This document shows, piece by piece, positions 44,399-55,269 of a stretch of 64,000 nt of DNA; the stretch's first letter is position 1, and each line of letters starts with the position of its first letter. The stretch covers positions 4,313,201-4,377,200 of the forward strand of contig OX365962.1 of the NCBI GenBank assembly GCA_947247005.1, given 5' to 3'. The position numbers and the translations under genes are program-made. Source of the stretch: Spisula solida (lineage: Eukaryota; Mollusca; Bivalvia; Venerida; Mactridae). The notes below the pieces were generated by a model. That model was not told the DNA's origin and did not search any database. It saw only the letters and a list, made by a program, of their open reading frames with translations.

Positions 44399-45545
44399 GG
44401 ATTATAAACAGTAGCATGAATGAACTTCGTTTATTTTCTAGTAGTTGTTATATATATATTATATATGGTATAAATGTTTCTTGTGACAAGACACACACTT
44501 GTCAATAATTTGCTAATTAATACAATATAAAGAAAACTCGAACTACTTTTTCTTTATAGACATTATTGAAAATTAAAAAGAAGTGTCATTAATATCAAGA
44601 ACTAATATTGCTGACTTAACTTTTTTTCAAACCCGAAATGCAATAATCTATTCGGAATAAATGGACCTTATTTTGAACCAGTAGAAATTAGAACAACGGA
44701 ATAATTAAACGAAATGGAGTATAGTAAATGATCTGGTACATTTGAAATAATTTAACTCGTTTTTGCGAATGATTTTATTAGAATTTACACATCGTAGTAC
44801 AATCTTCGAATAATTTATGACGAGTGTTTGAATAAAAAATTTACTGACCCGACAGGAAATCCATGCACGACGATATGTCGCTTCTACATGTATAACACTG
44901 GCTGATTTGTGTTTGATAGTGATTTGCCGTAAGGAAATATTTGTTTTTCAAACCAGCTAAGGGATTCTTGTCTTAGGCTCGCAGTTAACTGGTTGAGATG
45001 TATTCAAGACGAGGGGCCACGGCGCTATATCCTTGCCGATCCCTAACCAGCGTCAAAACCAAGTAAGTCTTATTTTTATTGTGAAATAATTAACTCTTCG
45101 CGAGTGTTAAATTTCGTGGATTTTGAATTAATTTGATTAATTTAAATTTCGTTTAAAGTGACGAATCTGTGCCACGGGACTGAAAAACTATGGTCGCTTG
45201 TCGCGACAGACAGGAGGTCACTTAATTACTTAATTTATCGAATTCAACGATAAACACATTAGCGGTAGGGATGACTGAAAAAGGTACGTATTTATCAGGG
45301 AGTCGTTAAATTCTGTGGGGAGGTCAGGCAGTCTCGCCTGCATGAGTCATGATAAACTGTATGATTTATGAATGTTGCATAATTATAAAATTTATATCAA
45401 TATTGATTTTAAGAGGAAATTACAAATCTTCAAGACACCCTTTCAAGTTATGTTATCCACGAATTTACGACCCAACACAAACGCATTTTAATAAAAATCC
45501 ACGAAATGTAATTTGAAGATGATTTAAGATGAAAATTTTGCAGTA
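44399..45545. other. AT-rich DNA with pieces of the TTTCGCGG repeat
   Basis: TTCGCGAGTGTTAAATTTCG at 45097 and an inverted piece with ATCCACGAAATG at 45440-45520 belong to the family at 2475 and 5483. No gene is seen. Confidence 0.45.
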
Positions 45546-46952
45546 TTTACTATGTTAAAGTACTCACTATGTTATAGTACTCACTATGTTACAGTACTCA
45601 CTATGTTACAGGTTACAGTACTCCCTATGTTACAGTACTCCCTATGTTACAGTACTCACTATGTTACAGTACTCACTATGTTACAGTACTCACTATGTTA
45701 CAGTACTCACTATGTTACAGGTTACAGTTCTCTCTATGTTACAGTATTCACTTTGTTACAGTACTCACTATGTTACAGTACTCACTTTGTAACAGTACTC
45801 ACTATGTTACAGTACTCACTTTGTTACAGTACTCACTATGTTACAATACTCACTTTGTTACAATACTCACAATGTTACAGTACTCACTATGTTACAGTAT
45901 TCACTATGTTATAGTACTCCCTATGTTACAGTACTCACTATGTTACAGTACTCACTTTGTTACAGTATTCACTATCTTACAGTACTCACTATCTTACAGT
46001 ACTCAATATGTTACATGTTACAGTCCTCACTATGTTACAGTACTCACTAGGTTATAGTACTTACTATGTTACAGTATTCACTATGTTACAGGTTGCAGTA
46101 CTCACTATGTTACAGTACTCACTATGTTACAGTACTCACTATGTTACAGTACTCACTATGTTACAGTATTCACTATCTTACAGTACTCACTATGTTACAG
46201 TACTCACTATGTTACAGTAATCACTATGTTACAGTATTCACTATGTTACCGTACTCACTATGTTACAGTACTCACTATGTTACACATTACAGTATTCACT
46301 ATGTTACAGGTTGCAGTATTCACTATGTTACAGTATTCACTATGTTACAGTATTCACTATGTTACAGTATTCACTATGTTACAGTATTCACTATGTTACA
46401 GTATTCACTATGTTACAGTATTCACTATGTTACAGTACTCACTATGTTACAGTACTCACTATGTTTAAGTACTGACTATGTTACAGTACTCACTATGTTA
46501 CAGTATTCACTATGTTACAGTACTCACTATGTTACAGTACTCACTATGTTTAAGTACTCACTATGTTACAGCACTCACTATGTTACAGGTTACAGTACTC
46601 CCTATGTTACAGTACTCACTATGTTACAGTACTCACTATGTGTAAGTACTCACTATGTTACAGTACTCACTATGTTACAGTATTCACTATGTTACAGTTC
46701 TCACTATGTTACAGTACTCACTATGTTTAAGTAATCACTATGTTACAGTATTCACTATGTTACAGTACTCACTATGTTACAGTACTCACTATGTTTAAGT
46801 ACTCACTATGTTACAGTACTCACTATGTTACAGTACTCACTATGTTACAGTACTCCCTATGTTACAGTACTCACTATGTTACAGTACTCACTATGTTACA
46901 GTACTCCCTACGTTACAGTACTCACTATGTTACAGTACTCACTATGTTACAT
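45546..46952 (+). repeat. 17-bp tandem array, about 80 copies
   Basis: The unit is TACTCACTATGTTACAG. Variants are TATTCAC, TTTGTT, CTCCCTA, TTTAAGTA and seven-base insertions duplicating GTTACAG. The TATTCAC variant clusters at 46310-46440. The array ends abruptly inside MITE-A sequence at 46953. Open frames across it are artefacts. Confidence 0.96.
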
Positions 46953-47142
46953 GTATAAATTTCTGCGAACAAATCATGCAATATCGGTTCTTTAGATTTG
47001 TGTTGGTATTACACCTCGATCGTCTTCTTGGTACTCTCCGCTTATGAGAATACACGGCCAGGATTATTAATATAGATAATATATCAGCTGTTGAATTATG
47101 CTAATAGAAGGTCGAGAGTCATGTCAAATTCTCAGGACTATG
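46953..47142 (+). mobile_element. MITE-A copy D, abutting the 17-bp array
   Basis: Starts at an internal position of the family (TGTATAAATTTCTGCGAACA) and continues to the terminal GTCATGTCAAATTCTCAGGA. The missing first ~70 bp are replaced by the array. Confidence 0.8.
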
Positions 47143-47284
47143 CAACGTATGGCTCATTATATTGGTGGGAGTACTAAGTTCGAAATGTCTGTACTTGATA
47201 TCGGTGAGTGGTTTAGGCAAAAAATGTCTGTACTATGTTGTGGTAAGGATAACATACCGGGTAGGACATAGAATCACTACAAAC

Positions 47285-47470
47285 AACAACAGAATTTATA
47301 AACTTTATTGCAACTCGGCAAACTCATTTGCCTTTGGCAACGAAGTTTTCTCTGATGTCTGAATGAGATACGTTTTGTATAGTTGACACACGACAATGTT
47401 CTCCTTGCTTACAAGCAACGGTCGAATATTTCAACACATTTCCGACGTCCATGTATTTCCGATCTAATGC
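47285..47470 (-). mobile_element. short LINE/SINE 3' tail
   Basis: On the minus strand, TTGCCAAAGGCAAATGAG and TTTGCCGAGTTGCAATAAAG form a hairpin followed by AATAAA and a TTGTTG tail. This is like the end of the fragment at 15371-15737. No coding part was recognised. Confidence 0.5.
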
Positions 47471-47540
47471 ATATAAACCCTTTTAAAGCATATAATTTTT
47501 TCTAAATCATAATTATAAACTTTAGAAGCGTATAAACTTG

Positions 47541-48128
47541 TTGGTCCCCGAGAATGAGAACCATCCATGTAACTTGATGGTCCCCGAGAATGAGTACTAT
47601 CCATGTAACTTGGTGGTCCCCGAGAATGGGTACCATCCATGTAACTTGGTGGTCCCCGAGAATGATAATACCATCCATGTAACTTGGTGGTCCCCGAGAA
47701 TGATAATACCATCCATGTAACATGGTGGTCCCCGAGAATGAATACTATCCATGTAACTTGGTGGTAACCGAGAATGAATACCATCCATGTAACATGGTGG
47801 TCCCCGAGAATGAATACCATCCATGTAACATGGTGGTCCCCGAGAATGAGTACCATCCATGTAACTTGGTGGTCCCCGAGAATGATGATACCATCCATGT
47901 AACATGGTGGTCCCCGAGAGTGAATACCATCCATGTAACTTGGTGGTCCCCGAGAATGAGTACCATCCATGTAACTTGGTGGTCCCCGAGAATGATAATA
48001 CCGTCCATGTAACATGGTGGTCCCCGAGAATGAATACCATCCATGTAACTTGGTGGTCCCCGAGAATGAATACCATCCATGTAACATGGTGGTCACCGAG
48101 AATGAATACCATCCATGTAACATGGTGG
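47541..48128 (+). repeat. 36/39-bp tandem array, about 16 copies
   Basis: The unit is ACCATCCATGTAACTTGGTG followed by GTCCCCGAGAATGART. Units with ATGATAAT are three bases longer. CTTGG/CATGG variants alternate irregularly. Frames on both strands stay open for this reason only. Confidence 0.95.
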
Positions 48129-48699
48129 GCTTGTGTATCAACCGTTCCTCGGCTCTCTGTAGACGTTTAATACGAAAACCCACGTGTAAAACCTCCAAAA
48201 ATACTATTTGTAATTAAGGTTATTTTTCTTTTAATTATTTGATCATACAGGTATGTCTGTCTTTTAATTCGACACACACTCAGGCTTTTGCATAACGTAT
48301 AGTTTAGTCTTTGAAAATGCATATTAATCACTGTTAAAGCTAGGCCTATAAAATGAAGCAACATATGTTTGTGTTAAAGAGAACAAAATGATTGAAATGT
48401 GCATAGACGTATTTTAAAACTTCCGTTTCTGTATGCTATATTTCCGTTATAAAGTCTAATGATACGGGTATCTTATTACTTCATGAGGTTATTTGCGGAA
48501 ATTTGATATTCTGTCAATGTTTGATCAAAACTAACCAGTCGATTAAATTTGATGAATGAAAGAAAATCGAGTATGCACCCATCAATGTAGGCGTAAATGT
48601 TTAAACTACATTAAATTTTATTGTACAACTTTGTATGTTTGCGTGTCAAACATTTCACAACCCTCTACTAGATTGCACACCTAGGGATAAGATGAGCAT

Positions 48700-49470
48700 A
48701 CACATATTAGGAATTATACGAACAAACGAATACCAGGGACAATACGAGCACACGAATACCAGGGATAATACGAGCACACGAATACCAGGGATAATACGAG
48801 CACACGAATACCAGGGATAATACGAGCACACGAATATCAGGGATAATACGAACATACGAATACTAGGAAAAATACGAGCACACGAATACCAGGGATAATA
48901 CGAGCACACGAATACTAGGAATAATACGAGCACACGAATACCAGGGATAATACGAGCACACGAATACAAGGAATAATACGAGCACACGAATACCAGGGAT
49001 AATACGAGCACCAGATACCAGAGAAAATACGAGCACACGAATACATGGGATAATACGAGCACATGAATACTATGGATAATACAAGCACGTGAATACAAAG
49101 GATAATACGAACTCATGATACCAGGGATGATACGAGCACACGAATACCAGGGATAATACGAGCACACGAATACCAGGGATGATACGAGCACACGAATACA
49201 AGGGACAATACGAGCACACGAATACCAGGGATAATACGAGCACACGAATACCAGGGATGATACGAGCACATGAATACAAGGGACAATACGAGCACACGAA
49301 TACCAGGGATAATATGAGCACTCGAATACCGGGGATAATACGAACATACGAATACCAGGGAAAAGATTAGCACACGAATACCAGGGCGAAAACGTACATT
49401 CAAAAACAAGGGATATTACGAACACTGGAATGCTAGGAAACGTACTAACATACGAATACAACGGACAGTA
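48700..49470 (+). repeat. 26-bp tandem array, about 29 copies
   Basis: The unit is ACGAGCACACGAATACCAGG followed by GATAAT, diverging toward the right end (AAAACGTACATTC). It is the inverted relative of the 25-bp array at 53214-53835. Confidence 0.95.
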
Positions 49471-49771
49471 AGAACATAGATCTAGTTTACGATCACCAGC
49501 CATACTACGAATACATGGGCACTGCATGGATAATACAAATACTAAATCATTAACATTATGCCATACCAAATCGTTGTTTTTGTTTAGCATCCACCTTTAG
49601 TTCGAAAACCTATATAGCTATCATTGGAGAAAAAACGAAGCTTTCAAAAAAAACAAGTCATACCGACTTCTATTCTCATCATTATATGGCTAATAAGTAC
49701 TGCTTTCATGTATTGTCATTCATTATAACTTACTGAAATAACTGTAAACGTGTTTGTGTGAAACACTATAT
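49471..49771. other. non-coding stretch
   Basis: Decayed edge of the 26-bp array, then plain AT-rich DNA. Confidence 0.4.
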
Positions 49772-49910
49772 AAATAACACATGGCTGCGAGGGTGATAGT
49801 AAATAATACCAACCCGAGAATAGTTATATCACCCGAGGCGAGGCCGAGGGTGATATGACTATTCAAGGGTTGGTATTATTTACTGTCATCCGAGCAGCCA
49901 TGTGTTATTT
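49772..49910. mobile_element. 139-bp foldback element, ~62-bp arms
   Basis: AAATAACACATGGCTGCGAG...AACCCGAGAATAGTTATATC pairs with GATATGACTATTCAAGGGTT...GAGCAGCCATGTGTTATTT. The loop is GAGGCGAGGCCGA. Nearly the whole element forms one hairpin. Confidence 0.9.
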
Positions 49911-50872
49911 ATTTTATTGTACCGAACAAAATTACAACCATTTTGCAAAATAAAATATCAACAAATGTATGCCGTTATGATAATTTTACATGTACAATCT
50001 CAGTCCGTATAAGTTTCTAATGAGTTGGTGCTATATTTAGTAAATCTTGTCAGTTTCAACGGTTGAAATCGACAAGATTTACTAAAAATAGCATGTGAAA
50101 TATACACAAACATATTAATACTATTTAATAGCATACGGATACTCTGTAGCAGGGTGTTTTCCGGACTCAAATAGAACAAATTTCTATAAATAGCACAGCC
50201 TCGTTTTTACTAGTAGTGATCGAACAAAATATCACATAGTGATCGAACAAAATATCACACGAAAGGTCTATGAGGAAAATACATTGAGAGGTCACGTGAG
50301 GTATAATAAAAAGTAATACTGAGCTTAAATTTAGAGTCAATATATAATATTACACAAATCTTTACTAATCTCATTGAAGAAGAGCGCAGGATAAGCTAAA
50401 ATAATAAACTTTTATAACTAAAAACTGTTTTGTTTTTTGATTCTCAAGACGCCCGAACATATCAGTCCGCGGACGCTAAACGAAGAAACGATTTTGAACG
50501 GCATTAACAGTGGTGTAAACTTACGTGTGATTTATTGTTGAAATCTAAAAGAAATGGTAAACCGTCGCGAAATGTTATGATATTACGTAAATTTCACATT
50601 GATTTTCATACACAGTATTAAAAAACGGTTGATCACTTGCGTTTATGTTACACAATATAATACAGCTATAACAGTATTGGAATATTTTGTATGGATATAT
50701 CATCGACATATTTATTTGATAGTTTTTCTAGTGATATTAATTACGGCCACCGATGATTACGAGTTACTTATAAATTAAGTTTTGTTGGTGACGTTGCCTT
50801 AAAACATTGTTGTGACGTATTTGTGTGTATCGACCTGATTACGTTAACTTGTATCTGTGTTTTTGTGCGTAT

Positions 50873-51128
50873 GGTACTGGGTACTATTTTATCAAAGCAC
50901 TTAAGGAAACCTTAAACTTACGTTCAAATTTAAATGGTTTCTAATTCTATGACACCTTCAAATTGGGTACATGTATAGTTGTACGAGTTCATAAAATGTA
51001 TCATTATTAGTAGTGCTGATTCTCTTATTATACTTTGAAGTTGTAAAAAATGCCAAACAGAAATTAAATTTGAACGCAAGATAAATATTCTCGAAAGTGC
51101 TTTGATACAACAGAAACTAGAGTACCAA
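50873..51128. mobile_element. MITE, ATCAAAGCACTTA family, copy 2
   Basis: The left arm TTATCAAAGCACTTAAGGAA, CTTAAACTTACGTTCAAATT pairs with the right arm AATTTGAACGCAAGATAAAT and AAGTGCTTTGATA. It is the same family as 9130-9360 with a diverged middle. Confidence 0.78.
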
Positions 51129-51361
51129 TGTCTTATTGTACAGTACATGCACTATTAAAATAAGTATGATTGATATTCGAGTACTTCGGACAATACCGTA
51201 AGAATCCGGACAATGTACGGAAATAAGGGACCAAGACAGGGAATTTATCACCACCGAGGTGGGATACGAAGCAGGCTAAGGTAAATTTCTTAATTCTAAT
51301 ACACTTTATTTATTTTTGGGAGCCCTAAAGGTTCACCCCGTTTATTTCATAGAGGATATTA

Positions 51362-51500
51362 CATGAGTGTCTTTTCATATTGAATTTATTAAACGAGTTG
51401 AATAAAATAATAAAATGCGAGGCTCTGCCGAGCATTTTATCGATTTTATCCAACGAGTTTAATAAATCCAAGGTGGAAAGTCACAAATGTTATGTTCTTT
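51362..51500. mobile_element. foldback element with GAGGC...GCCGAG loop
   Basis: AATTTATTAAACGAGTTGAA and AAATAATAAAATGC pair with GCATTTTATCGATTTTATCC and AACGAGTTTAATAAAT. The loop GAGGCTCTGCCGA resembles the loop at 49834-49848. Confidence 0.8.
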
Positions 51501-52071
51501 TTATCATATGTTAGCTATTTCTGGCCGAAACATAAAATAACTACTTATTTTCACTATAATAAACGCGCAACTTTGACGACGTCGCCTATACTTTGAGTGA
51601 CGTCACGACAAAGCTTTATTACACTAGTGTATTATCAAAAATAAATAATGGCTTTATTACGCTGCCGCGACGTCAAACATATGATAAAAATATACAATAT
51701 GCATTCATAGTGTATGGTTTACAATGGCATAAAGTTTGAATATTTAAACATAATGGAGATACATGTATAAAGATTTAAGAGATGCGTGAGCAGAAATAGA
51801 GTCAACTGGGTTCCATAGTATCAGCCACATTGATTAGGTTACACTATATATATTGTACAAGCCCTTAATCATCCTCATAAATCAGTGGTTAGTCACGTTC
51901 CCAGATCACAGGTGGAGAATACTCCGGGGAACGAGAATGGCCCATAATCAGATGGATCAAAATCAGAGATCAATTTTCACTACGGCATTTTCTGTTGAAC
52001 CTATGGTTCCTGCATAGCATTATAAACATAGAGATTTGTCAAACTTGGAAACAATGATAACATTATGGCTG
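51501..52071. other. non-coding stretch with a possible second MITE
   Basis: TTTTTATCATATGTT (about 51498) and AACATATGATAAAAA (about 51676) are inverted and enclose DNA with GACGTC motifs, so 51495-51695 may be another MITE. The rest is plain. Confidence 0.45.
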
Positions 52072-53112
52072 CTTGGTGTAACCAAAGGTAGCCAGCACGT
52101 ACCCTAATACTTTCCCTCTCATTGTTTATCTTGGTGTAACCATAGGTAGCCAGCACGTACCCTAATACTTTCCCTCTCATTGTTTATCTTGGTGTAACCA
52201 TAGGTAGCCAGCACGTACCCTTATACTTTCCCTCTCATTTTTTATCTTGGTGTAACCATAGGTAGCCAGCACGTACCCTAATACTTTCCGTCTCATTGTG
52301 TATCTTGGTGCCACTATAGGTAGCCAACACGTACCCTTATACTTTCCCTCTCATTGTTTATCTTGGTGTAACCATAGGTAGCCAGCACGTACCCTTATAC
52401 TTTCCCTCTCATTGTTTATCTTGGTGTAACCATAGGTAGCCAGCACGTACCCTAATACTTTCCGTCTCATTGTGTATCTTGGTGCCACTATAGGTAGCCA
52501 GCACGTACCCTTATACTTTCCCTCTCATTGTTTATCTTGGTGTAACCATAGGTAGCCAGCACGTACCCTTATACTTTCCCTCTCATTGTTTATCTTGGTG
52601 TAACCATAGGTAGCCAGCACGTACCCTTATACTTTCCCTCTCATTGTTTATCTTGGTGTAACCATAGGTAGCCAGCACGTACCCTAATACTTTCCGTCTT
52701 ATTGTGTATCTTGGTGCCATTATAGGTAGCCAACACGTACCCTAATACTTTCCCTCTCATTGTTTATCTTGGTGTAACCATAGGTAGCCAGCACGTACCC
52801 TAATACTTTCCCTCTCATTGTTTATCTTGGTGTAACCATAGGTAGCCAGCACGTACCCTAATACTTTCCCTCTCATTGTTTATCTTGGTGTAACCATAGG
52901 TAGCCAGCACGTACCCTAATACTTTCCCTCTCATTGTGTATCTTGGTGTCACTATAGGTAGCCAACACGTACCCTAATACTTTCCCTCTCATTGTTTATC
53001 TTGGTGTGACCATAGGTAGCCAACACGCACCCTAATAATTTCCCTCTAATTGTTTATCTTGGTGTGACCATAGGTAGCCAACACGTACCCTAATACTTTC
53101 CCTCTCATTGTA
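52072..53112 (+). repeat. 58-bp tandem array, about 18 copies
   Basis: The unit is ACCCTAATACTTTCCCTCTC then ATTGTTTATCTTGGTGTAAC and CATAGGTAGCCAGCACGT. A diverged unit type (TTTCCGTCTCATTGTGTATC, GGTGCCACTATAGG) recurs near 52276, 52450 and 52684, three or four units apart. Confidence 0.95.
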
Positions 53113-53213
53113 CATCAATATTAAGATAGTAAACAGTGGTAAAATCTACTTTGGCTGGGGGAGTGTTTGGTTACGTGCTGACTGCCTATGGGTGTAACTA
53201 ATGGCACATATTT

Positions 53214-53835
53214 TTTCTGATTTCGTGTGTTCGTATTATTCCTGGTAACGACTGCTCGTATTATCCCTGATTTCGTGTGTTCGTATAATCCCTGTATCGT
53301 GTGTTCGTATTATCCCTAGTATCGTGTGTTCGTATAACTCCTGGTATCGTGTGTTCGTATTATCCCGGGTATCGTGTGTTCGTATAATCCCTGGTATCGT
53401 GTGTTCGTATAATCCCTGTTATCGTGTGTTCGTATAATCCCTGGTATCTTGTGTTCGTATAATCCCTGGTATCGTGTGTTCGTATTATCCCTAGTATCTT
53501 GTGTTTGTATAATCCCTGGTATCGTGTGTTCGTATTATCCCTAGTATCTTGTGTTCGTATAATCCCTGGTATCGTGTGTTCGTATTATCCCTAGTATCTT
53601 GTGTTCGTATAATCCCTGGTATCGTGTGTTCGTATTATCCCTAGTATCTTGTGTTCGTATAATCCCTGGTATCGTGTGTTCGTATTATCCCTAGTATCTT
53701 GTGTTCGTATAATCCCTGGTATCGTGTGTTCGTATTATCCCTAGTATCTTGTGTTCGTATAATCCCTGGTATCGTGTGTTCGTATTATCCCTAGTATCTT
53801 GTGTTCGTATAATCCCTGGTATCGTGTGTTTATAC
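53214..53835 (+). repeat. 25-bp tandem array, about 24 copies, dimeric
   Basis: The unit is TCGTGTGTTCGTATAATCCC followed by TGGTA. From about 53460 two unit types alternate (ATAATCCCTGGTATCG, then ATTATCCCTAGTATCT), giving a 50-bp dimer repeated about seven times. Its reverse complement matches the array at 48700-49470. Confidence 0.95.
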
Positions 53836-54115
53836 AGCCTTATAAAGATAATTAATGCTGTTATTTATGAAAAACAAAATGCATCCCAGTGACTGTTGGA
53901 CGCAATGCATATGTGCAACCTTGTTATGAATATATAAATTTTACATATTAAAGTATACATTTTTCAGTCAAAAACTAAATAAGAGTTTGTTCCCTGGAGT
54001 TATAATGTAAGCATGGTATGAGTTTTGGAACGAGTACTGAAAGGCACACACATTCTTTGAAACAAACTACATGTATTTTAAAAAGATGGCCCTTTTTAAC
54101 GAGTTGTGGGTGTTA

Positions 54116-55269
54116 TTACCTGCGAGCTTGAGCGAGCAGGTATATTGGATAGCTCAAAGCAAAACGTCCATGGAGGAGCACGTGACCTGTTCTCGATGGT
54201 TTACGATTTCAGAAAAAAAATCCAAAAAAGATGCATTTTGTAAGAATGTCGTGAACCAGACTAATTAAACCGGTCGTTACAAGATTTCAATTTTTTCTTG
54301 AACGAAAATAGGTTAGTTCTATGGTTAATGTATCAGGATTATGGAATTTCGGGTGTTTACCACCACCTGATCAGTATTTTTTACGCAACCGATAATTGTC
54401 TTACGCAAAAAGATGACTGACGTATGTCGGTCCGGGCAAGTCGAAATTCTTAGAAAGAACTACAAAATTATCCTTAAAACCCGTCCCTACGATAAAAATG
54501 TACACGCAACTCGATTAAAAGAGTATTAAACACAAGTTTAGATCGTTTTATCGTTGGATAAATTCTTCGCTAATGTTTCTGTCATACTCACCATTTTCGT
54601 ACCACTTCCCACCGTTCGTCCTGAATATATTTTTCAAACTCAACACAATTCGTACCTGAACTTCGCTCCGTAAATTATATTTCGGATTTTTTTAGGATCA
54701 GCGGGTAAAACTAGTGCTGGTTGTTTCCCTTGATAAAATTAACAACATAATTATTGTACAGTTTCTTTTGGTCTCCAGAGTCATAATAGGAAAATTACCA
54801 TTCAGTGTTAATGTCTATTAAGAGACTTAAAATTTTAAATGTCTCTTGTCTATTGTCATGGAATTATCGGAATTGGTTTATGATCTTTGATAGTGTTGAA
54901 CACTGAAAACATGTCTTATGATAATACCTTTTAATGGACTGATATGAGGTTTTATTTATAAGCATATCCATATTATATGGAACAAGGGAGTCATAATGTG
55001 CAAGTATATGTCTTGAAAATTGGTTTGTTATACATGAAATTATTTAACAATTTGTTGATAAATTTCGTTTGTCAAATTATCGTGCATATAGTTTTCCCAA
55101 TTTGAAAGCTACCGGCCTACTGCGCTTATTTTTTCACAATTTTGAGATTGTCATGCTTAATTTTATACACATCAGCTGTTGAATTATGCAGATAGAAGGT
55201 CGGGGATCCTGTCAATTCTCTGTCAAATGAAGTCGGTACATCATTTGCTCGCAGGAACTATTTGACTTG
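54116..55269 (-). mobile_element. Helitron/Helentron-like element, copy 2 (1154 bp)
   Basis: Shares both termini with 36923-37787: TTACCTGCGAGC...GAGCAGGT at one end and TTTGCTCGCAGGAACTATTT then GACTTG at the other. It also shares internal blocks (CACGTGACCTGTTCTCGATG, TCTTGAACGAAAATA, GTCTCTTGTCTATTGTCATG). It has about 450 bp absent from copy 1 (54290-54720), and copy 1 has ~190 bp absent here. It too lies between A and T. No Rep/helicase frame. Confidence 0.72.

Noticed and set aside
42496..44508. Frames of 264-588 codons across the 30-bp array on both strands
   Set aside because: Open only because the 30-bp unit is in frame with itself; several overlapping frames on both strands look equally 'coding', with no domain.
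45552..47047. Many frames such as repeated YSLCYSTHYVTVL
   Set aside because: Periodic translation of the 17-bp array.
47464..49590. Repeated frames in the 36-bp and 26-bp arrays
   Set aside because: Low-complexity translations of tandem units; no start context, domain or codon signal.
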